Assembly: GCF_014645815.1 (NCBI RefSeq)
Contig: NZ_BMML01000007.1
Span: 434,001-498,000, forward strand
Reading direction: 5' to 3'
DNA length: 64,000 nucleotides
Source of the DNA: Streptomyces fuscichromogenes
Lineage (GTDB): Bacteria; Actinomycetota; Actinomycetes; Streptomycetales; Streptomycetaceae
Shown here: positions 25,580 through 33,375 of the stretch, piece by piece
Layout: every line of letters begins with the position of its first letter
How positions within the stretch are numbered: the first letter of the stretch is position 1
The notes under the pieces: generated by a model
The model's database searches: none
What the model saw: the letters and a program-made list of their open reading frames with translations, nothing else
Told to the model about the DNA's origin: nothing
Position numbers and translations under genes: made by a program

Positions 25580-28084
25580 TCATCCGCGGCGCACGGGTCC
25601 CGGGCGGCGGGTGGCGAGCAGCAGGGCCACGTCGTCGGGGCGGTCGGTGGCGTGCCGGGCCATGGCGGTGAGCCGGTCGGCCACCCCGGTCAGGGTCCGG
25701 CCGCCGCCCCGCCCCGGCACCTCCCCGGCCTCGGCCAGGGCCGCCCCCAGCGCGGCGATGCCGTCGTCGATGTCGGCGCCCGGCCGCTCCACCAGCCCGT
25801 CCGTGTACAGGGCGAGGATCGCGTCCGGCGCCAGCTCCAGCTCGGTCACCGGATACCGGGCCCGAGGATCCACGCCCAGGACGACACCGCCGGGTATCTC
25901 CAGGACCCGGGTGCGGCCGTCCGGGGCGCGCAGCAGCGGCGGCGGATGACCGGCCCGGGCGATCCGGGTGCGCCCGGTGGCGGGGTCCAGGCGCAGATAG
26001 CAGCAGCTCGCGAACTGACCCGGGTCGAGGTCGATGAGCAGCCGGTTGGTGCCGCTCAGCACCTCGTCCGGCGGCCGGTCGCTGAGCGCGAACGCCCGCA
26101 CCGCGCTGCGTAGTTGCCCCATGGTGGCGGCCGCCTGCACACCGTGTCCCTGGACGTCGCCGATGACCAGGGCGAGGCCGTCGCCGGACCCCACGACGTC
26201 GTACCAGTCACCGCCCACGTCCATGCCCTGGGTGCCCGGCAGGTACCGGCCCGCGGTCTCCACCTGGGGGTGCGCCGACAGCCGGCGCGGCAGCAGCGCC
26301 TGCTGCAGACCGCGGGCGAGGGCGGCCTCGCTGTCGTAGCGGCGGGCCTTCTCCATCGCGTGCGCGATCAGACCGGCGAGCGCGGTGAGGACCGTGCGCT
26401 CCTCGGTGCTGAAACGGCGCTCCACGTCGAAGCCGAGGATGCAGGTGCCGACCGGCCGCCCCGAGGCGATCAGCGGGAGGAAGGCGCGGGCGCCCACGGT
26501 CGCGTCCAGGGCGAGACCCGGGTAGGTGTCCGCGAGCCGCTGCATCGACTCGAAGAACAGCGGCCGGCCGGTGGTGAGGGCCTCCACCCCGGGGATGTGG
26601 GCGTCCAGACCGACACCGTCGAACGGCGCGAGGAAGCCCGGTGGGAAGCCGTTCTCCCAGGCCAGGTAGAGATGCCGGTCCTGGAGCAGGTAGATGGCGA
26701 GCCGGCCGCCGCCGAACGCCGGCAGCAGCTCCTGCGTCACCACCACCGACACCTGCCGGGCGGTGACCGCGTCGGTCAGCGCGATGGCCAGCGCGATCGG
26801 CCGGTACAGCGGGGCCATCGAGGCCCCGCCGGGCCGTCCGGACCCGGCCGCGGTGCCCGGCTCGGCCGCGCGGGGCAGGTGCACGGACGGTTCGATCAGG
26901 GCGGCCGGGACGACCGTGCAGGTGACCAGGTCCGGGCCCGGGTGCACGGACAGGGCGAGGAGCTCGCCCTCGGCGGGATCCCCGCGACGGACCTGGAAGC
27001 GCACCGGGCCGCGGGCCAGCAGCGCCCCCCGCCAGTGGTCGTCGTACGGCGGTCCGCTCAGCCACGGCATCGCGTCCCACACGGGCCGGCCGAGCAGCTC
27101 GGCGCGCGGCAGGCCGGTCAGCCGGACGGCGGCCGGGTTGGCGTAGCGGACGACCCCCGAGCGGTCCAGGCAGAAGACGCCCTGGGGGAGCAGATCGGCC
27201 GCCGCGTCGGCGGCCGCGGCCGGGCCCGGGTCGACGACGATCCCGGAGACCAGGGAGGGGTCGGTGGTGCCGGGCGGCGGCCACAGCTCCAGCAGGAGCG
27301 GGGCGCCGTCCGCGGCCCGCACCCGCAGCGGGGCGTACGGCGGCTTGCCGGCCGCGGTCTCGTGCAGCGCGGCCAGCACGTCGTCGGCGTCGTCGGGCGT
27401 CACCGCCGCGGCCAGCTCGGCGCCGGTACCGGGGAAGTCCTGCGGCGCCATGCCGAGCAGGGCGTGCAGCCGGTCGTCCGCGCGCACCGCCGACGTGGCC
27501 GGGTCCCAGGTGAAACGTCCCACCCGGGCCGCCCCGGGCCGGCTCGCCGGCGGCCGTACGCACACCGGTTCGCCCTCCCAGGCGACCGCCGCGTCGCCCT
27601 CCTCGGCCACCAGCTCGGACAGCCCGGCCCCCAGTGTCTCGGCCAGCCGCCCGAGCCGGTCCAGGTCGGGCAGCTCGTCCACGGTGTCCGGGGTCGCGGG
27701 CCGCAGCACCGTGAGCACCCCGAAGGACGGCTCCGCCCCGGGCACCGGCGTGTACACCGAGCCGAACTGGAACGGCAGGCCCGCCGCGAACTGCGGATAG
27801 CGGCGCACCATCTCGGCGGCGTCGGGCAGCACCACCCGCACCCCGAGCCGGTAGGCGTCCGCGACCGGGAACGGCCGGTCCACCTGAAGCCGCCACCAGG
27901 GCCGGAACAGCGGTCCTGGCAGCCCCACCAGCGTCGCCAGCCGCAGCAGTCCCGGGGTGCCGGAGCGCAGGTACACCCCGGCGACGTGACCGTCCGCCGC
28001 GCCCAGGGCGCCGGTCGAGGCCTCGACCAGCAGCGCGGTCAGCCGCTCACGCGCCCGGCCCATGGGCTCGCCGCTCCCTGTCAT
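25580..28084 (-). CDS. Cytoplasmic PP2C phosphatase with PAS and GAF sensor domains
   Basis: An 834-residue soluble protein. The N-terminal part (about 1-165) looks like a GAF domain, followed by PAS-like domains (about 185-285 and 290-395, the latter with GVFCLDRSGVVRYANPAAVRLTG), a second GAF domain (430-590), and a C-terminal SpoIIE/RsbU-type PP2C phosphatase (610-825) with GGDWYDVVGSG, IGDVQGHGVQAAATMG, YTDGLVERPG and DRPDDVALLL, the metal-binding Asp motifs. It would dephosphorylate an anti-sigma antagonist in response to a small ligand or redox signal. It lies head-to-tail upstream of a second, membrane-bound phosphatase gene (22766-25498). Confidence 0.9.
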   Translation of the reverse strand: MTGSGEPMGRARERLTALLVEASTGALGAADGHVAGVYLRSGTPGLLRLATLVGLPGPLFRPWWRLQVDRPFPVADAYRLGVRVVLPDAAEMVRRYPQFAAGLPFQFGSVYTPVPGAEPSFGVLTVLRPATPDTVDELPDLDRLGRLAETLGAGLSELVAEEGDAAVAWEGEPVCVRPPASRPGAARVGRFTWDPATSAVRADDRLHALLGMAPQDFPGTGAELAAAVTPDDADDVLAALHETAAGKPPYAPLRVRAADGAPLLLELWPPPGTTDPSLVSGIVVDPGPAAAADAAADLLPQGVFCLDRSGVVRYANPAAVRLTGLPRAELLGRPVWDAMPWLSGPPYDDHWRGALLARGPVRFQVRRGDPAEGELLALSVHPGPDLVTCTVVPAALIEPSVHLPRAAEPGTAAGSGRPGGASMAPLYRPIALAIALTDAVTARQVSVVVTQELLPAFGGGRLAIYLLQDRHLYLAWENGFPPGFLAPFDGVGLDAHIPGVEALTTGRPLFFESMQRLADTYPGLALDATVGARAFLPLIASGRPVGTCILGFDVERRFSTEERTVLTALAGLIAHAMEKARRYDSEAALARGLQQALLPRRLSAHPQVETAGRYLPGTQGMDVGGDWYDVVGSGDGLALVIGDVQGHGVQAAATMGQLRSAVRAFALSDRPPDEVLSGTNRLLIDLDPGQFASCCYLRLDPATGRTRIARAGHPPPLLRAPDGRTRVLEIPGGVVLGVDPRARYPVTELELAPDAILALYTDGLVERPGADIDDGIAALGAALAEAGEVPGRGGGRTLTGVADRLTAMARHATDRPDDVALLLATRRPGPVRRG

Positions 28085-28181
28085 CGGGTCCTACCTCGTC
28101 CGCGCACCGCCGGGTGGGTGACACAGCAAGAATGCGTCACGACGGCCCGAAAACGCACCTCCGCGACCCACGCCGGCCGGC

Positions 28182-28880
28182 TCAGCCCGCGTCCACCGGC
28201 CGCAGCACCAGGTGACCGCCCTCCCGGCCGGCCGCCATGGCGAACGGGAAGGTGTCCGTCTCCAGGCACAGCGGCACGTCCTCGGGGTGGACGCCCTCCC
28301 AGCCGAGCCGCAGGCCCTCGGCGAGCCGCGCGGCCCCACCGGAGTTCCGGGCCCGCTCCACGAACGGGCCGGGGGCGACCGGGCCGTCGCTCACCAGCCC
28401 GGCGATGTACTCGGCGCAGGCCAGGTCCTCCTCGGCCCGTCCGCCGTCCCCGGTGACCACGAAGGTGACCGCCGAAGGCCGCTCGCGGCGCAGTACGGCG
28501 GCGGTGGCCCCGGCGACCACGAAGCTCGCGCACAGCAGCAGCCGGGCCCCCGCGACCGCCAGCGCCCCGGTCGTCCCGGCGGTGGTCTTCTGCACGACCG
28601 TGCGGCCCGCGACGTCCAGCGAGCGCAACTGGGCCGGTGAGTTGGCCAGGTCGAAGCCGGGCACCACCGGTCCGTCCTGGAAGGCCAGCCAGCCGGGGTG
28701 ACGGGCCTTCAGCTCCAGTGCCTCGTCGAGGGTCTCGGCGAAGACGATCCGCTCGGCGCCCCGCGAGAACGCCCAGGCCGCCACGGTGAACGCGCGCATC
28801 ACGTCGACCACCACGGCGACTTCGGGCGTGGCACCGGGATTCGAGGAGAGACCGGGGACACCGGTGTACGTGCAGCGCAT
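28182..28880 (-). CDS. 2-phosphosulfolactate phosphatase family protein (ComB-like)
   Basis: A 232-residue protein with the ComB family signatures VVVDVMRAFTVAAWAFSRGA near residue 25, NSPAQLRSLD near 80 and VVQKTTAGTTGALA near 95. Archaeal ComB removes phosphate from 2-phosphosulfolactate in coenzyme M synthesis; bacteria keep the family without that pathway, so the substrate here is unknown. An adjacent ATG at 28883 would add one Met. It forms a run of minus-strand genes with the YkvA protein 21 bp upstream. Confidence 0.85.
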   Translation of the reverse strand: MRCTYTGVPGLSSNPGATPEVAVVVDVMRAFTVAAWAFSRGAERIVFAETLDEALELKARHPGWLAFQDGPVVPGFDLANSPAQLRSLDVAGRTVVQKTTAGTTGALAVAGARLLLCASFVVAGATAAVLRRERPSAVTFVVTGDGGRAEEDLACAEYIAGLVSDGPVAPGPFVERARNSGGAARLAEGLRLGWEGVHPEDVPLCLETDTFPFAMAAGREGGHLVLRPVDAG

Positions 28881-28901
28881 CACCCCATCATGCCCGCCGG
28901 A

Positions 28902-29183
28902 TCAGAGTTCGGGGTCCTCCGCCGGCAGGGCCGCGCGCATCGAGCGCAGGGCCAGCAGCAGTACACCGATGTCGTCCAGGTAGATCGGGTCGGGCAACAG
29001 GTCGGTGGGCAGCACCAGATACAGCACGGCACCCCAGAACACCCAGCGCGAGCCGGTCGGCAGCCCGGCCCGGCGCAGGGCGCTCCGGGTGCGGACCAGC
29101 CGTACGAGTACGGCGACGGCGCCGGCCAGCAGGGCCGCGGCGACGATCGCGCAGATCACGAGCACGGTCGTGGTGGTGTCCAT
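28902..29183 (-). CDS. YkvA/DUF1232 family small membrane protein
   Basis: A 93-residue protein with an N-terminal membrane helix (residues 5-27) and the DUF1232 signature VFWGAVLYLVLPTDLLPDPIYLDDIGVLL (split here as YLVLPTDLLPD then PIYLDDIG), in which the Pro-Asp and Asp-Asp pairs are the conserved core. Function of the family is unknown. It is probably transcribed with the ComB-like gene downstream. Confidence 0.82.
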   Translation of the reverse strand: MDTTTTVLVICAIVAAALLAGAVAVLVRLVRTRSALRRAGLPTGSRWVFWGAVLYLVLPTDLLPDPIYLDDIGVLLLALRSMRAALPAEDPEL

Positions 29184-29223
29184 GGCTGTCCCGTCCTTCG
29201 GCCCCGATCCGGCGCGGGGTCTC

Positions 29224-30372
29224 TCACTGGTCCGTCTTCCCGGTTTCGTCCTCGGACATGACGGCCGGCCCGGAACTCTCCTTCGGGGCCCGCAGCCCCT
29301 TGAAGGCGCGGGTCAACTGCTGGAAGGGGGAGGCGGGTTGCGGCGCAGGCGCGGCCGGAGCGGGGGTGTCGCGGAGGGCGGCGAGCGCCTCGCCGGCCCG
29401 CTCGGCGGCCTCCCGGTACAGGTCGCGGGACCTGGTCATGGCCTCCAGCGCCTCGGCGTACTGCGCCACGCGCCCCCGCTCACGGGCCAGTTCCTCCTCC
29501 AGCGTCATCAGCGTCCAGTTGTCGCGCAGATCGGCCAGCGCCTCCTCGGCGCCCTGCGGCGCGGGCTTCGGCAGCGCGACGCACCGGCGCACGGCGGCGA
29601 ACAGCTCGGTCGGCTCCGAACCGTCCAGGAAGACACTGCGCACCGCGTACTCCTGCGCGGCGTAGTCCGACGGCGCCGGGTCCGGGGGCAGCAGTACGGC
29701 GCCACCGCGCGGTACCTCGACGCCGAGGTCCCGCAGCGCCCAGTTGACCGCACGGAACTGCTGAGGCGCGGCCCGGTGTTCCACGACGCGGTGCGCGAGA
29801 CCGGGCGGGAGCTGCCGGACCAGCGGCAGCCGGCCGAGCGCGTCCGGCGTCATCGCCTCGTGCACGACGAGGTTGACGCACCAGGCGTCCTTCGCCGCGT
29901 CCCGCAGCACCCGGCGCATGTCCTTGTCGTCGGCGGGCAGCGGGTTGACGGTGCGCAGCCGCACGCCCGCCACCGCCGGGAGGTAGTCCCAGGCCGCCTC
30001 GCCGCCGTCACCGGCCTCCTCGCCGTCGGGCCAGAACATCGCCGCGGGGGAGGGCCAGGCCTCGTCCCAGGGCCGGTCGGCCTCGGCGACGAGCTGCCAC
30101 TCGCGTCCCGCCTGATGGCCGCGCGGGTCGAGGAGGGTCAGTCGGGCGCGCACCGTCACGGCGTCGTCGTCGACGCGCCAGCGGGCTTCGAAGAGCCGCC
30201 GGGCGGAGTCCACGGGGATCGGGGGTTCGGCGAAGTCGTCGAGGGCTCCGGTCTCCTTGCGGCGGCGCAGGATCCTGCGGATCACCTCTTCGGAGTCCGG
30301 GCCCGTGTGGCGGCCGCGGGCGGGCCAGACGGTCGGCGGAAGGACGGCACGGTCGGTGGCGGAGTTCGACAT
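29224..30372 (-). CDS. Hypothetical protein with C-terminal coiled coil
   Basis: A 382-residue soluble protein I do not recognise. The N-terminal 60 residues are basic, the centre (60-265) is a mixed alpha/beta domain rich in Trp and Asp, and residues 290-345 form a probable coiled coil (LEEELARERGRVAQYAEALE and onward) ahead of a Pro/Ala-rich tail. The ATG at 30372 is preferred over the longer frame to 30516, which has no coding look. It sits between the FprA gene terminator and the YkvA gene and may lead that small operon. Confidence 0.72.
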   Translation of the reverse strand: MSNSATDRAVLPPTVWPARGRHTGPDSEEVIRRILRRRKETGALDDFAEPPIPVDSARRLFEARWRVDDDAVTVRARLTLLDPRGHQAGREWQLVAEADRPWDEAWPSPAAMFWPDGEEAGDGGEAAWDYLPAVAGVRLRTVNPLPADDKDMRRVLRDAAKDAWCVNLVVHEAMTPDALGRLPLVRQLPPGLAHRVVEHRAAPQQFRAVNWALRDLGVEVPRGGAVLLPPDPAPSDYAAQEYAVRSVFLDGSEPTELFAAVRRCVALPKPAPQGAEEALADLRDNWTLMTLEEELARERGRVAQYAEALEAMTRSRDLYREAAERAGEALAALRDTPAPAAPAPQPASPFQQLTRAFKGLRAPKESSGPAVMSEDETGKTDQ

Positions 30373-30465
30373 GGGCCAATCTGCTGGTGGGAGCGGGCTG
30401 AGTCTTCCAGTATCGCCGCCCGGGAGCGGGTCCTGAAGGGCGGGGGCCGCCCGCGCACGGGGTGT

Positions 30466-30485
30466 GCGCCCCGCACCCGGGGCGC
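30466..30485 (-). terminator. Short GC hairpin between fprA and the downstream gene
   Basis: GCGCCCC-GCACCC-GGGGCGC forms a 7-bp stem in the gap between 30372 and 30679, about 70 bp downstream of a stronger hairpin on the minus strand. Confidence 0.35.
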
Positions 30486-30554
30486 AGACCGTGTGCCTCG
30501 TACGACTCCGGTTCACCCGTGCCCCTCAACAGGCACGCCACGCACAATGGGGGC

Positions 30555-30604
30555 GGCGGACGGGGCCCGCCCGCCCATCCGCTCAGGGGCGGGCCCCGTC
30601 CGCC
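30555..30604 (-). terminator. Strong 18-bp-stem terminator after the FprA gene
   Basis: The arms 30555-30572 and 30587-30604 are perfect reverse complements over 18 bp around a 14-nt loop, 75 bp past the stop of the ferredoxin reductase gene. It is the longest perfect stem seen in the window. The rest of the 306-bp gap shows no gene. Confidence 0.75.
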
Positions 30605-30678
30605 GGGCACACCGGGCGTGTGCGAGAGGGGCCGCCCGCAGTCCGGCCGGCCCCCTTCGGTCCCTGCGGCTCAGCGCC

Positions 30679-32043
30679 TCAGGCGCCGCTCTCCCGGAGC
30701 ATGTCCTCGCGCTCGACGAGCTTGACGCGCTCGCGGCCCTGCGGCTCGCCCAGCGCCTTCTCGGCGGCGTCCAGCCGGTACCAGCCCTCCCAGGTGGTGA
30801 AGCGGACGTTCCGTTCGGCGAGGAAGGCCTCCACGGCCTCCGGCGCGGGCGCCTCGGGGGCGTGCAGCCGGCCGTTGGTGTAGTCGTCCAGCAGGTTGGA
30901 CACGGTCTCGTTGGCGTCGCCCTTGGTGTGGCCGATCAGACCGACCGGGCCGCGGCGGATCCAGCCGGTGACGTAGGTCGACCGGAGGTGGTTGCCGCTC
31001 TCCTCGATGACCCGGCCGCCCTCGTCCGGGACCGTGCCCGACTCGATGTCCCAGGGCAGCTTGGGCAGCTTGTCGGAGAGGTAGCCGACCGCGCGGTAGA
31101 CCGCGGTGACGTCCCAGTCCTTGAACTCGCCGGTGCCCTTGACGTTGCCGGTGCCGTCCAGCGTGGTGCGCTCGGTGCGCAGGCCGGTGACGGTGCCGTC
31201 CGCGCCGAGGATCTCGGTCGGCGACTCGAAGAAGTGCAGGAAGAGCTTGTGCGGGCGGTCGCCGGTGTCGCGGATCGCCCAGTTCTCCAGGGTCTTGGCG
31301 ACCATGTCGGCCTGCTTGTTGCCGCGCCGGGTCTCGATCGAACCCTTGTCGTAGTCGATGTCCTCGGGGTCGACGATGACCTCGATGTTGGGGGAGTGGT
31401 CGAGCTCCCGCAGCTCCATCGGGGAGAACTTCGCCTGCGCCGGGCCGCGTCGCCCGAAGACGTGCACCTCAAGGGCCTTGTTGGCCTTGAGGCCGTCGTG
31501 GACGTTCGGCGGGATCTCCGTCGGCAGCAGCTCGTCGGCGGTCTTGGCGAGGATGCGGGCCACGTCCAGGGCCACGTTGCCGACCCCGAGGACCGCGACC
31601 TTCTCGGCCTCCAGCGGCCAGGTGCGGGGCACGTCCGGGTGGCCGTCGTACCAGGAGACGAAGTCCGCGGCGCCGTAGGAGCCGTCCAGCTCGATGCCGG
31701 GTATCCGCAGCTCGCGGTCGGCGGTCGCGCCGGTCGAGAAGATCACCGCGTCGTAGAAGGACCGCAGGTCGTCGAGGCTGATGTCGGCGGGGTAGTCCAC
31801 GTTGCCGAAGAGGCGGATCTGCGGCTTGTCGAGCACCTGGTGCAGGGCCGTGATGATGCCCTTGATGCGCGGGTGGTCGGGGGCGACGCCGTACCGGATC
31901 AGGCCGAACGGGGCGGGCATCCGCTCGAAGAGGTCGATGGACACGCCGGGCTCGGCGGCCACCGCGGACTTGAGCAGGGCGTCGGCGGCGTAGATCCCGG
32001 CGGGGCCGGCTCCGACGATGGCTACCCGCAGGGGGCGCGGCAT
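30679..32043 (-). CDS. fprA: FprA-like ferredoxin/flavodoxin-NADP+ reductase
   Basis: A 454-residue flavoprotein of the adrenodoxin-reductase type. VAIVGAGPAGIYAADALL near the N-terminus binds FAD, ERMPAPFGLIRYGVAPDHP is the strongly conserved family signature, VAVLGVGNVALDVARIL is the NADP fold and GWIRRGPVGLIGHTK near residue 365 completes the FAD site. It passes electrons from NADPH to ferredoxin, which in turn serves P450s and iron-sulfur proteins; two P450s lie elsewhere in the window. The ATG at 32043 has GAAGGGA ten bases upstream. An iron-box-like sequence lies about 50 bp upstream. Confidence 0.92.
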   Translation of the reverse strand: MPRPLRVAIVGAGPAGIYAADALLKSAVAAEPGVSIDLFERMPAPFGLIRYGVAPDHPRIKGIITALHQVLDKPQIRLFGNVDYPADISLDDLRSFYDAVIFSTGATADRELRIPGIELDGSYGAADFVSWYDGHPDVPRTWPLEAEKVAVLGVGNVALDVARILAKTADELLPTEIPPNVHDGLKANKALEVHVFGRRGPAQAKFSPMELRELDHSPNIEVIVDPEDIDYDKGSIETRRGNKQADMVAKTLENWAIRDTGDRPHKLFLHFFESPTEILGADGTVTGLRTERTTLDGTGNVKGTGEFKDWDVTAVYRAVGYLSDKLPKLPWDIESGTVPDEGGRVIEESGNHLRSTYVTGWIRRGPVGLIGHTKGDANETVSNLLDDYTNGRLHAPEAPAPEAVEAFLAERNVRFTTWEGWYRLDAAEKALGEPQGRERVKLVEREDMLRESGA

Positions 32044-32090
32044 GATCAGGTTCCCTTCGAGTGAGGACAAGCGATCTCGAACGGGAAGCC

Positions 32091-32109
32091 TAAACTAAGG
32101 CAGTCCTAA
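32091..32109. promoter_or_regulatory. Iron-box-like sequence upstream of the FprA gene
   Basis: TAAACTAAGGCAGTCCTAA matches 12 of 19 positions of the DmdR/IdeR iron box, including the AGGC-N3-CCTAA core. It lies 48-66 bp upstream of the reductase start. Confidence 0.5.
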
Positions 32110-32133
32110 GTAGGTACGCGGGTCCACTCTATG

Positions 32134-32158
32134 ACCTCATAAGGCGATCTTATGAGGT
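32134..32158. promoter_or_regulatory. Perfect 25-bp operator palindrome between fprA-like and SDR genes
   Basis: ACCTCATAAG-GCGAT-CTTATGAGGT has two perfect 10-bp arms. Its AT-rich core in a GC-rich genome and its position 133 bp ahead of the SDR start fit a TetR- or MarR-type repressor site. No such regulator gene is next to it in the window. Confidence 0.65.
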
Positions 32159-32290
32159 GTGTCGGGTCCTGCTTATGACTCCCGGGGCGCCATGGCGGCC
32201 GTGCCGTGCTTGGCGTACGCCATGTACATGCACCAACCTGTCCTCTGCGGCGCACCGAGGCGCGGTGGCCCGAGGGCGAGGGGTGGGAGC

Positions 32291-33349
32291 GTGGACGCAC
32301 GCGCGGAGACGACCGTGGCCGTGACCGGCGGCAGCGGTTTCGTCGGCAGCCATCTGGTACGGCGGCTGCTGGAGCGGGGGTACCGGGTCCGGGCGACCGT
32401 CCGCCGCGCCTCCGACGCCACGAAGGCACGGCCGCTGTGGGAGCTCCAGGAGGCCTTCCCCGGGCGGCTCACCCTGTTCGAGGCGGATCTGCTCAGGGAC
32501 GGCTCCTTCGACGAGGCCTTCCGCGGCTGCGCGACCGTCTTCCACGTGGCCTCGCCGTTCCTGATGCCCGAGCAGATCAAGGACGGCCGACGGGACGTGG
32601 TGGACCCCGCGTTGCTCGGCACCCGCAACGTCCTCGGCAGCGTGGAACGCACCCCGGAGGTGACGACCCTGGTCTTCACCTCCACCGTGGGCGCGATCTT
32701 CGGCGACTACGCCGACGTCCGCGAGATGGTCGGCGAGGTGCTGACGGAGAAGTACTTCAACACCACCAGCACGGTTGCCGACAACCCCTACCACTACGCC
32801 AAGACGGTCGCCGAGCGGGCCGCCTGGGACGCCGAGGCCGTCCAGGACCGCTGGCGGATGGTCGCCCTCAACCCCGGCCTGATCCTCGGCCCCGCCCTCA
32901 CCGCCGCCTCCGAGTCCGGCAGTCTGTTCCTGCTCGACGAACTGTTCAAGGGGTACTTCTGCTACGGCGCCCCGGACTTCAGCTTCACCACCGCGGACGT
33001 CCGCGACGTGGCCGACGCGCACATAGCGGCGGCGGAGAACCCGGCGGCCCGCGGCCGGTACATCGTGGCCAACGAGACGATGACGTCCTTCCACGAGATG
33101 TCCCGGATCATCCGCACCCGCCACCCCTGGGACCCGCGCCTGCCGCGCACCGCGCTCCCGCACGGGCCGGTACGGGTCCTCGGCCCGCTCTTCGGCCTCA
33201 CCCAGGACTACATACGCAAGCACCTGGGCATCCGCTTCCGCGTCGACAACGGCCGCAGCGTCCGTGAACTGGGCCTCGTCTACCGGCCCGTCGAGGAGAC
33301 CCTCCTGGACCACCACGAGAGCTGGCGCACGCGGCGGCGGAGGGCCTGA
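32291..33349 (+). CDS. Extended SDR: NAD(P)-dependent epimerase/dihydroflavonol-4-reductase family
   Basis: A 352-residue dehydrogenase. VAVTGGSGFVGSHLVRRLL is the Rossmann GxxGxxG motif, FHVASPF the family-typical strand after it, VFTSTVGAI the Ser strand and YHYAKTVAE the catalytic YxxxK. Overall it resembles dihydroflavonol reductase/cinnamoyl-CoA reductase-type SDRs that reduce aldehydes or ketones; substrate unknown. I chose the GTG at 32291 (VDARAETTVAVTGG) with GGGAG just ahead; the frame runs back to 32159 but that part overlaps the palindromic operator. The operator suggests it is induced by a ligand. Confidence 0.88.
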   Translation: MDARAETTVAVTGGSGFVGSHLVRRLLERGYRVRATVRRASDATKARPLWELQEAFPGRLTLFEADLLRDGSFDEAFRGCATVFHVASPFLMPEQIKDGRRDVVDPALLGTRNVLGSVERTPEVTTLVFTSTVGAIFGDYADVREMVGEVLTEKYFNTTSTVADNPYHYAKTVAERAAWDAEAVQDRWRMVALNPGLILGPALTAASESGSLFLLDELFKGYFCYGAPDFSFTTADVRDVADAHIAAAENPAARGRYIVANETMTSFHEMSRIIRTRHPWDPRLPRTALPHGPVRVLGPLFGLTQDYIRKHLGIRFRVDNGRSVRELGLVYRPVEETLLDHHESWRTRRRRA

Positions 33350-33355
33350 CCTCGG

Positions 33356-33375
33356 GACCCGGCCCGGCCCGGGTC
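33356..33375. terminator. Hairpin terminator between convergent SDR and NlpC/P60 genes
   Basis: GACCCGG pairs with CCGGGTC within the 24-bp gap, just past the SDR stop and reaching the stop of the opposite gene. Confidence 0.4.

Noticed and set aside
28182..28880. Coenzyme M biosynthesis
   Set aside because: A ComB-like protein alone is not evidence; the other com genes are absent and the family is common in bacteria without coenzyme M.
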